5,599 nt of DNA from an uncultured Opitutia bacterium. Its GTDB lineage: Bacteria; Verrucomicrobiota; Verrucomicrobiia; Opitutales; UBA953. Position 1 is the first letter of the stretch; each line of letters starts with the position of its first letter. Under the pieces are notes generated by a model that was not told the DNA's origin, did no database searches, and was given only the letters and a program-made list of their open reading frames with translations. The stretch lies in contig CAIVYX010000184.1 in NCBI GenBank assembly GCA_903910245.1, positions 1 through 5,599 of the forward strand. Reading direction: 5' to 3'. The position numbers were made by a program, and so were the translations under genes. Below are positions 1 to 5,481 of this stretch, in pieces.

Positions 1-1196
1 CGCTCGTCGAGAACTGGCGCCGCGAAGCCCGCCGCTTCACCCCTTCGCTCAAGGTCCTCGCCCACCACGGCCAGAACCGCTTCACCGCGCAGGAATACCT
101 GCAGCGCTTCGATCTCGTCATCACTTCATACGGCACGCTTTCCCGCGACATCGCGGCGTTCTCGCTCATCACCTGGGGCGCCGCGATCTGCGACGAAGGC
201 CAAAATATCAAGAACTCCCGCGCCCAGGCCGCCAAGGCGGTCAAGCAGCTCGTCGCGAAGGGGCGTTACATCCTCACCGGGACGCCGGTGGAGAACTCGC
301 TCGAAGATCTGCGCTCGCTCTTCGGTTTCCTGATGCCGGGCTACCTGCCCAAGCCCGAGGAACGGATTCAAGCCGAAGAACGCAAGTGGCACGACGACCG
401 TCTCTTGCAGATGGCCGCACCTTACATTCTGCGCCGCTCCAAGATCGCCGTCGCCCCTGAGCTACCCGCCAAGATCGAGCAGATCGTCTACTGCGACTTC
501 GAGGAAAACCAAAAGAAGATCTACGACGAGTACCTTGAGTCCACGCGTAAGGAGATCTTCGAAATGGAAATGGGTGGTGCCACGCAAGCCCGTATCCAGA
601 TGGCGGCCTTCAACCAACTTCTCCGCCTCCGTCAGATTTGTGCCGACCCACGCATCCTCGATCCGAAGATGGAAGAAGCCGACTCGGCGAAGCTGCAGGC
701 CTTCCTCGAGCTCGTCGAAGAATCCAAGGACGCCGGCCACCGCATGCTGGTCTTCTCGACGTTCGTCACCGCACTGCAACTCCTCAAGACAGCCCTCGAG
801 GACCGCGACATCCCTTACTGCTACCTCGACGGCTCCACCAAAGACCGCCAGGGCGTGTGCGACACATTTAATTCCACCCCCACGATTCCAGTCATGCTCA
901 TGTCGCTCAAGGCGGGCGGCACGGGTCTCAATCTGACGGGAGCTGATACGGTCATCCATTTCGACCCCTGGTGGAACCCCGCTGCCGAAGCTCAGGCCAC
1001 GGACCGTGCCCACCGCATCGGCCAGACCCGTAAGGTCACCAGCATCAAACTGATTGCTTCCGGAACCATCGAAGAACGCGTCATGGAGCTGCAAAAGTCC
1101 AAGTCTGAGATGTTGCGTAAGCTCCTGACCGAATCAGACTCCGTTTCGTCTGGCCTCAGCCTTGACGTCATCAAGGACCTCCTCCGCAAGGACTAA
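1..1196 (+). CDS. SNF2-family DEAD/DEAH-like helicase (ATP-dependent DNA translocase), 5'-truncated by window
   Basis: The reading frame enters from the left edge (first full codon at base 3) and gives 397 residues up to TAA at 1194-1196. Visible SNF2 motifs, in order: a Ia-like LVENW at residues 1-5, motif II CDEGQNIKN around residue 64, motif III LTGTPVEN from residue 91, YILRRSK, then the helicase-C lobe with MLVFSTF (codons from 744), motif V KAGGTGLNLTGADTVIHF and FDPWWNP, and motif VI ATDRAHRIGQTRKV. The Walker A motif and everything N-terminal lie outside the window. The family uses ATP to translocate on double-stranded DNA and remodel protein-DNA complexes; the specific bacterial role is unknown. 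Motif II reads DEGQ where DEAQ or DEAH is usual, and the stretch between MPGYL and YILRR is rather short. An internal GTG at 288 is not the start, because the frame with conserved motifs runs on upstream. It is probably cotranscribed with tatC, four bases downstream. The family call is firm; the substrate is unknown. Confidence 0.95.
   Translation, partial: LVENWRREARRFTPSLKVLAHHGQNRFTAQEYLQRFDLVITSYGTLSRDIAAFSLITWGAAICDEGQNIKNSRAQAAKAVKQLVAKGRYILTGTPVENSLEDLRSLFGFLMPGYLPKPEERIQAEERKWHDDRLLQMAAPYILRRSKIAVAPELPAKIEQIVYCDFEENQKKIYDEYLESTRKEIFEMEMGGATQARIQMAAFNQLLRLRQICADPRILDPKMEEADSAKLQAFLELVEESKDAGHRMLVFSTFVTALQLLKTALEDRDIPYCYLDGSTKDRQGVCDTFNSTPTIPVMLMSLKAGGTGLNLTGADTVIHFDPWWNPAAEAQATDRAHRIGQTRKVTSIKLIASGTIEERVMELQKSKSEMLRKLLTESDSVSSGLSLDVIKDLLRKD
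1188..1192 (+). promoter_or_regulatory. Shine-Dalgarno AAGGA for tatC
   Basis: AAGGA lies inside the last codons of the helicase gene, eight bases before ATG 1201. It supports 1201 as the tatC start and suggests translation of tatC is coupled to the end of the helicase. A second possible site, AGGAG at 1234-1238, sits only four bases before the in-frame ATG 1243, which would give a TatC shorter by 14 residues. Confidence 0.5.
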
Positions 1197-1200
1197 CCCC

Positions 1201-2196
1201 ATGCTTTCCACCCTCATTCGCCGCAATAAGCCCAGGAGCGAGATGTCGTTCATGGAACACCTCGACGACCTGCGCATCTCGCTGATCCGGGTCGTCACCG
1301 TCTTCGCCATCGGCATGGTCACCGCCCTGATCTTCTATCGCGAGACCCCCGCGCTGCTGAACATGCCGCTCGAGTGGGCCAAGCACCCGGAAACCTCTCC
1401 GCTCTCGTTCGCCTTTGGCCAACCCGGAGAAGGACTCGTCAATATGGGGGAACTTAAAGAGTTCACCTTCATGGGCGTCTGGAAAGTTCTCATGTACGCC
1501 GGCTTCGGCGTCGGTGTGGCCCTCGCTTCCCCGGTCTTCCTCTACGAGACCGCCCGCTTCGTCGGCCCGGCCCTCACGGATCGTGAAAAGAGCGGACTCG
1601 TCCCCTTCTGCGGCGCTGCCCTTATTCTTTTCCTCATGGGAGCGGCCCTGGCGTTCTATTGGCTCAGCCCGATGTCGATCCAGATCTGGCAGCACTTCGC
1701 CGAAGGCATGAAGATGGAGGTCACCTGGCAGGCTTCGGACTACTACGCTTTCGTGGTCATGATGTGCCTGCTGACGGGCCTGACGTTCCAATTTCCCCTC
1801 GCGCTGATTGTCCTCATGTGGCTCGAACTCGTCCGACCCATGACCCTGCTCAAATCATGGCGCGGAATGCTGGTCGGCATCATGCTGCTGGTCGCTCTCA
1901 TCACCCCAATCGCCGAACCGATCTCGCTCCTGGTGATGACTGGTGTGCTGTTCAGTTTCTACCTCGCCGCCGTCGCGGTCGGCACCGTGATCGTCCGACG
2001 CAAACGCGTCGCCCGCGGAGATAAACCTAACCCAGAAGACGACGACCTCCCGGACGACGACGAGGATGACAAAAATGACGATGACTCCCGGACGAAACCC
2101 CGTAAGCCAGTGACCCCTTCCGACAGCAGCCCAGCTCCGGCCAAGCCCAAGTCCACGCCTCCGCCTGCCGAAGGCGACCTTTCCTCCCTCGACTAA
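1201..2196 (+). CDS. tatC: Sec-independent (twin-arginine) protein translocase subunit TatC
   Basis: TatC is the multispanning inner-membrane receptor that binds twin-arginine signal peptides and, with TatA/TatB, exports folded proteins. The product from ATG 1201 is 331 residues. Family signatures are the N-terminal SFMEHLDDLR (residues 16-25), PVFLYETARFVGPALTDREK (111-130), GLTFQFPL (193-200) and LITPIAEP (233-240). Six hydrophobic segments are visible at roughly 30-46, 96-115, 134-154, 182-206, 221-236 and 243-264. After a basic RRKR the protein has a tail of about 65 residues not found in short TatCs such as the E. coli one: an acidic run at 279-295 (13 of 17 residues D or E), then a Pro/Ser/Lys-rich end. 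Start 1201 is chosen for AAGGA eight bases upstream; ATG 1243 is an alternative. The gene follows the helicase by four bases and precedes the next gene by four, which looks like an operon. No tatA or tatB is in the window. Confidence 0.95.
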   Translation: MLSTLIRRNKPRSEMSFMEHLDDLRISLIRVVTVFAIGMVTALIFYRETPALLNMPLEWAKHPETSPLSFAFGQPGEGLVNMGELKEFTFMGVWKVLMYAGFGVGVALASPVFLYETARFVGPALTDREKSGLVPFCGAALILFLMGAALAFYWLSPMSIQIWQHFAEGMKMEVTWQASDYYAFVVMMCLLTGLTFQFPLALIVLMWLELVRPMTLLKSWRGMLVGIMLLVALITPIAEPISLLVMTGVLFSFYLAAVAVGTVIVRRKRVARGDKPNPEDDDLPDDDEDDKNDDDSRTKPRKPVTPSDSSPAPAKPKSTPPPAEGDLSSLD

Positions 2197-2200
2197 TCCC

Positions 2201-3064
2201 ATGATCAAGCGACTGCTCCTCGTCCTCCTGATTTCCTCCGTCTTGGCTTCGGCCCAGACGACCGCCTTCGGCACGAAAGCCACGGCAAACGCGGCGACAG
2301 CGGCCGATACAGCCGCAAACGCGCCCGCCACCAAGGGCGCAGCGAAAGCCACTGAGGAGGAAGTTGATAATTCCGTCGTCATCACTCCCTTCCGCTCCCT
2401 TACCCCACCCGAAGCCAAGACGAGCCGCACGTTCCAACTCTCCAAGGTCAATAAGCTCGGCTTCACGGAGACGACCAAGGAACTGCAGCGCCTCTTCTCG
2501 GCCTTTGCCACCCAGCGCATCATCGACGGCTCCCCGTCCGGCTCGAGCAAAGCCACTGGCTATCTCGCGACAGTGAACTACTCGCTCCTCCAAGACCTAG
2601 GCGATAATCGCTTCCTCGCCAAGGCCGCTTGGCCTGCCACTGGCCCCAACGAGGTTCTCGCCGCCGGCGCCGATACGATGGCCGTGCTCCTCCTCGACAA
2701 GCCCGCCAAGGTCGGCGACACGGGTAAGATCACGGGCATGCACATCGGCACCGTCGCCCTGCGCTTCACCGCCAACTACGCGCCCCTCACGGGCAAGCGC
2801 TTCACGCTCCGCCGCGAAGCTTTCGTCGAATGCGCCACGCTCGAGGACTCCCCCGCTGGCCTCCAGAAATTCGTAGAAGCGGTCAGCGCCGGCGCCGAGA
2901 TGAGCGCCACGACCAACGAGCAGATTCCTTGCAAGAAGTGTGGCGGCGTCGGCTTCACCCGCGAAGCCCAGAAGGGCCAGCTGCTCGATAAGCGCATCCC
3001 CTGCGCCGACTGCGTTAGCAGCGGCAAGGTGATCATCTCGGTCGAAACGAAGTTCATCCCCTGA
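2201..3064 (+). CDS. Exported protein of unknown function with C-terminal DnaJ-like CxxC zinc hairpin
   Basis: The product is 287 residues and I do not recognise its family. The N-terminus is a clear Sec-type signal peptide: MIKR, a Leu/Val/Ile core, then ASA-Q, with cleavage likely after residue 18. There is no twin-arginine pair, so TatC next door is not an obvious exporter. Residues 22-55 are an Ala/Thr/Lys-rich linker of low complexity. Residues about 58-235 look like a soluble mixed domain with no motif I can name. Near the C-terminus are two cysteine pairs, CKKCGGVGF (Cys244/Cys247) and CADCVSSGK (Cys268/Cys271), 20 residues apart; the first matches the CxxCxGxG unit of DnaJ zinc fingers and the second is degenerate. 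A single zinc ribbon or hairpin is the likely reading; a redox-active dithiol pair is the alternative. ATG 2201 follows the tatC stop by four bases, with no good Shine-Dalgarno, suggesting translational coupling. The reading frame and signal peptide are solid; the function is open. Confidence 0.85.
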   Translation: MIKRLLLVLLISSVLASAQTTAFGTKATANAATAADTAANAPATKGAAKATEEEVDNSVVITPFRSLTPPEAKTSRTFQLSKVNKLGFTETTKELQRLFSAFATQRIIDGSPSGSSKATGYLATVNYSLLQDLGDNRFLAKAAWPATGPNEVLAAGADTMAVLLLDKPAKVGDTGKITGMHIGTVALRFTANYAPLTGKRFTLRREAFVECATLEDSPAGLQKFVEAVSAGAEMSATTNEQIPCKKCGGVGFTREAQKGQLLDKRIPCADCVSSGKVIISVETKFIP

Positions 3065-3092
3065 ACCCGCCCTAGGGGTCGCTCCCCCGCAT

Positions 3093-3116
3093 CCTGCGCT
3101 TGCGCAAGGGCTTTTT
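3093..3116 (+). terminator. Possible intrinsic terminator after the helicase-tatC-exported protein genes
   Basis: In the 69-base gap 3065-3133, CCTGCGC and GCGCAAGG can pair (TGCGC with GCGCA, then CC with GG across one bulged A), followed by GC and TTTTT at 3112-3116. The centre is also a perfect 10-base palindrome, CTTGCGCAAG (3099-3108). A second weak hairpin, GGGG/CCCC, lies at 3075-3087. The main stem is short with a tight loop, so it may only attenuate, leaving partial read-through into the prenyl synthase gene. I see no convincing promoter in this gap. Confidence 0.35.
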
Positions 3117-3133
3117 CACCCGCACATTGCGGC

Positions 3134-4084
3134 GTGTCCTCCCCGTTGCACGCTGGCCTTGAAGCCCACTTCGCGGCGCTCGAGAAATTCCTCGCGGCGC
3201 AGGAACTCGTGTTCGAACCAGAAGTGCGCCCGATGGTCCGCGACGTGCTCGCCCACCCGGGGAAACGCCTTCGGCCGCTGCTCGCGTTCAGCTCCGGCGC
3301 GGGCGGCCCGCCGCCCGATGCCTTGGTTCGCGGTGCCGGCATCATCGAACTCGTGCACCTCGCTACGCTCGTCCACGACGACGTCCTGGATGGCGCCGAT
3401 ACCCGCCACGGCAGCGACACCCCTAATCGCACCCACGGCGCCCACGCGGCGGTACTCTTCGGCGACGCCCTCTTCGCCCACGCGCTCGTCCTCGCCGCCG
3501 ACCACCCGACGCCGGAACTCTGCCGCATCGTCGCCCGCGCCTCCCGCGAAGTCTGCTCGGGCGAAGTCTGCCAGACATTCTCTCGCGGCCAGGACGACCT
3601 TTCCCTCAAAGATTATTACCGCCACATCCGCCTGAAGACGGCCGAACTTTTCGAAGGCGCCTGCCAAGCCGGTGCACTCCTGGCGGGCCGCCCGCCGGAA
3701 CACATCGCCGCCTGCTCCCTCTTCGGACGCCATCTCGGCATCGCCTACCAGATCTACGACGACCTAGTCGACCTGCTGCAGGACGACACCAAGGCCGGTA
3801 AGACCCTCGGCACCGACGCCGCCAGCGGCAAGCTGACCTTGCCGATGTTGCTCGAGCGCGACCGCTCCGGCAAAGGGTTCCTCACGGCTCTCCGCGCCGG
3901 CGGCGACGCCCGCGTGCTCATCTCCGCCGAAGCTTGGCGCGAAAGTTTCCGCCGGCTCGACGCCGAGATCGCCGCGGCGGAACAGGCCCTCGAACCGATT
4001 GCCGGCTCCCCTTCGCCCTTCTTCCTGCTGCGACTCACAGCCTTCCTGCGCGAAGCCGCCGCCCGACTCGCGCCGAAGGCATGA
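3134..4084 (+). CDS. Trans-polyprenyl diphosphate synthase, long-chain (IspB/octaprenyl-type)
   Basis: This cytoplasmic enzyme condenses isopentenyl diphosphate with an allylic diphosphate to build an all-trans polyprenyl diphosphate, most likely the quinone side chain. It has 316 residues, close to the family norm. Motifs present are GKRLRP (43-48), the first Asp-rich motif DDVLD (82-86) within LVHDDVLDGADTRHG, GDALF (110-114), a KT pair (168-169), the second Asp-rich motif DDLVD (209-213), and GKTLGTDAASGKLTLP (222-237). The residue five before the first DD is Ala, as in long-chain enzymes rather than farnesyl or geranylgeranyl synthases, which often carry a bulky aromatic near here; exact chain length cannot be read from sequence. 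The glycine usual before GKR is Pro. The start is GTG 3134: no in-frame ATG, GTG or TTG lies in the gap upstream, and ATG 3232 would cut into the fold. The Shine-Dalgarno is weak. The stop overlaps the next start as ATGA. The family call is firm; the chain length is inferred. Confidence 0.93.
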   Translation: MSSPLHAGLEAHFAALEKFLAAQELVFEPEVRPMVRDVLAHPGKRLRPLLAFSSGAGGPPPDALVRGAGIIELVHLATLVHDDVLDGADTRHGSDTPNRTHGAHAAVLFGDALFAHALVLAADHPTPELCRIVARASREVCSGEVCQTFSRGQDDLSLKDYYRHIRLKTAELFEGACQAGALLAGRPPEHIAACSLFGRHLGIAYQIYDDLVDLLQDDTKAGKTLGTDAASGKLTLPMLLERDRSGKGFLTALRAGGDARVLISAEAWRESFRRLDAEIAAAEQALEPIAGSPSPFFLLRLTAFLREAAARLAPKA

Positions 4085-4185
4085 GGATTTTCCGCACGAC
4101 CGCTGCCGAACGCCTGGCCCTAGCCTTCGTACTGGGCTGCCTCGCCTTCGCTACGGGCTTATTACTGCTTTGGCGCTCCCTCTAA
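4081..4185 (+). CDS. Small single-pass membrane protein, 34 aa, coupled to the prenyl synthase
   Basis: ATG 4081 overlaps the prenyl synthase stop in the arrangement ATGA, a classic coupling junction, and the frame runs 34 codons to TAA at 4183-4185. The peptide starts MRIFRTTAAER, with three arginines, followed by a hydrophobic stretch at residues about 12-31 (LALAFVLGC to LLLLW) and a short RSL end. The basic N-terminus predicts an N-in, single transmembrane segment. GAAGG sits only one base before the ATG, so initiation probably depends on ribosomes finishing the upstream gene. I recognise no family; the TAAER start followed by a hydrophobic helix resembles the anchor of larger proteins, but no downstream domain is present in any frame I can connect. 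It could be a real small membrane protein or chance coding in GC-rich DNA; the ATGA overlap and clean helix favour a real gene. Confidence 0.55.
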   Translation: MRIFRTTAAERLALAFVLGCLAFATGLLLLWRSL

Positions 4186-4689
4186 TTAGGGAATGAAGCG
4201 CTTTGGGTCAAAGCCGCGCGCCTTCAAGGCGGCACGCAGGTCATCGATATTGATCTTATCGCCGGCCTTGACGCCGAAATGGCCAAACCAACCGGCGCGC
4301 ATCTCGATCGCGAAGCGCACCTGATCGCTGCCCGATGACGTCGTCTCGGTATCGCCAGCGGTCATGGTCCTGACCTCAAGGACGGTCCCGTCGCGGGCGA
4401 TGAACGCAATGTCGAGATCGAGCGGGGTGTCTTTCATCCAGAAGCTCATCCTCATCTCGGCATCATACATGAAGGCCATCCCTTCCTCATCGGTCAGTTT
4501 GGTGACGCCCATCAGGCCCCGAGCTTTCTCGAGGTCAGTCGCGGCGATTCGCAGCTGACCAAGTACCTGCCCCATGCGCACCGGGAAACGCGTCTCGAGG
4601 CCGAGCTCGGCGACCGGCGCCGAGGAGGCTTGGCGGCTGTCGCAGGCGACAAGCGCTAGGGCGAGGGACAGAAACAGAGGCCGAATCAT
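4186..4689 (-). CDS. DUF192 family lipoprotein
   Basis: The gene reads leftwards, ATG at 4689-4687, stop TAA at 4188-4186, giving 167 residues. The N-terminus MIRPLFLSLALALVAC is a lipoprotein signal with lipobox LVAC and acylated Cys16. The residue after Cys is Asp, which in E. coli favours retention in the inner membrane; whether that rule holds here is unknown. The mature part carries DUF192 signatures: ARGLMGV (56-62), EEGMAF (68-73), SFWMKDTPLDLDIAF (82-96), a DG turn at 100-101, and VRFAIEMRAGWF near 124-135. The family is widespread, small and of unknown function, and often exported. The frame stays open upstream to 4872, but start 4689 is chosen because the signal peptide begins there and the extra 61 residues show no signal and overlap the methyltransferase gene. 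AGGA lies about 12 bases upstream of the start. Its stop directly abuts the stop of the small membrane gene on the other strand. Confidence 0.9.
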   Translation of the reverse strand: MIRPLFLSLALALVACDSRQASSAPVAELGLETRFPVRMGQVLGQLRIAATDLEKARGLMGVTKLTDEEGMAFMYDAEMRMSFWMKDTPLDLDIAFIARDGTVLEVRTMTAGDTETTSSGSDQVRFAIEMRAGWFGHFGVKAGDKINIDDLRAALKARGFDPKRFIP

Positions 4690-4709
4690 GCGTCGCAGTG
4701 TTCCTGCGA

Positions 4710-4724
4710 TTGCCTCGGTGGCAA
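4710..4724. repeat. Inverted repeat in the divergent spacer
   Basis: TTGCC and GGCAA (4710-4714 and 4720-4724) form a perfect inverted repeat around TCGGT. It lies in the 54-base gap between the divergent DUF192 lipoprotein and methyltransferase starts, where a shared operator would be expected. Arms of five bases are short enough to arise by chance, so this is only a candidate site. No clear -35/-10 pair is visible on either strand of the gap. Confidence 0.25.
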
Positions 4725-4743
4725 GATTCGCTTGCTTCAAGGC

Positions 4744-5460
4744 ATGGAACGCGACCCGCAGGCCCACTGGCTCGAGACCGAGACGGCCCTGCACTATGCC
4801 CGGGCGGCCGTGAAGGTCGGAATGTGGGCTTCCGAATGCATGCTCATCGAGCGGCATTTTTCCAAGTCTCACCGCATCCTCGAACTCGGCTGCGGCGGCG
4901 GACGGGTCGCCTTGGGATTGTTACAGTCGGGCTACTCTGACGTCATCGCGACGGACTTCTCTCCGATCATGGTGAGCATCGCCCGCGCGGTACTGGCCGA
5001 TCATGTCGCAGCCTGGGAGAAAATCGTCGAGCAACAGGACGCCACCGCCCTCACCTACCCTGATGCTTGCTTCGACGGAGCAATCTACGCCTTCAACGGA
5101 CTGATGTGTCTGCCCAGCCGAGCCCACCGCTTAGCGGCCCTACTCTCAATCCATCGCGTGCTGAAACCCGGCGGCGTCCTCCTCCTCTTCACGGCTGCCG
5201 ACCGCGAGAAAGGCGCCTACGCCGCCTACCGGGCGAAGGAAGGCGAGCCGGACGATGAAATTCCGGGCGACCGCTGGCACGAGAGCGATACGTCACCGGT
5301 CTTCATGCACAGCAGCACCGAAGCCGAAACCCGCGGTGAGTTATCGGAAACGGGCTTCACGGTGATTGAGTGTCCTTTGAGCACCGAGGTCGCGGCCGAT
5401 GGCCCGCTCGTCCGGCAGTTCGCCGGCGAGACGCGCTTCTACGTCGCCAGAAGGACTTGA
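4744..5460 (+). CDS. Class I SAM-dependent methyltransferase (Methyltransf_11/25-like)
   Basis: The product is 238 residues from ATG 4744 and has the Rossmann-like SAM fold signatures: motif I ILELGCGGGRVALGLL (45-60), an acidic residue ending strand 2 in ATDFSP (Asp71, which should contact the ribose), CFDGAIYAFNGLMCLP (109-124) in the motif II region, and VLKPGGVLLLFT (139-150) as motif III. The C-terminal part, about 155-238, is variable and includes GETRFYVARR at the end, a common finish in this superfamily. The substrate cannot be told from sequence. TTG 4732 in frame would add four residues and has GGTGG ten bases upstream; ATG 4744 has only AAGG one base away, so the start is uncertain. 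It diverges from the DUF192 lipoprotein with a 54-base spacer, and probably has its own promoter there or upstream inside that gene. It is convergent with the hydrolase gene, 21 bases between stops. Confidence 0.88.
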   Translation: MERDPQAHWLETETALHYARAAVKVGMWASECMLIERHFSKSHRILELGCGGGRVALGLLQSGYSDVIATDFSPIMVSIARAVLADHVAAWEKIVEQQDATALTYPDACFDGAIYAFNGLMCLPSRAHRLAALLSIHRVLKPGGVLLLFTAADREKGAYAAYRAKEGEPDDEIPGDRWHESDTSPVFMHSSTEAETRGELSETGFTVIECPLSTEVAADGPLVRQFAGETRFYVARRT

Positions 5461-5481
5461 GGGAACCGCTCCAACCCCTAA

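Noticed and set aside
462..1094. Long minus-strand open frame of 210 codons opposite the helicase gene
   Set aside because: It is antisense to a gene with unmistakable SNF2 motifs, its product has no recognisable domain, and GC-rich codon use routinely opens such frames.
1162..1200. N-terminal extension of tatC into the helicase gene
   Set aside because: The extra residues (MTSSRTSSARTNP) lie in the helicase coding end and resemble no TatC; ATG 1201 has a good AAGGA at correct spacing.
2201..2260. Twin-arginine signal on the exported protein, which would tie it to TatC
   Set aside because: The n-region has only Lys-Arg (MIKR) with no RR-x-F-L-K pattern and a strongly hydrophobic core, so Sec export is more likely.
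1855..2593. Overlapping minus-strand frames of 233 and 188 codons opposite the tatC tail and the exported-protein gene
   Set aside because: They are shadows of the acidic and alanine-rich coding on the plus strand; the translations are Arg/Gly/Val-rich without domain or signal peptide.
2776..3733. Minus-strand frames of 277 and 205 codons across the prenyl synthase region
   Set aside because: They cross the gap and two plus-strand genes, have no domain signature, and are antisense to a well-supported enzyme.
4690..4872. Upstream extension of the DUF192 frame by 61 residues
   Set aside because: It would bury the lipoprotein signal peptide inside the protein and overlap the methyltransferase coding region.
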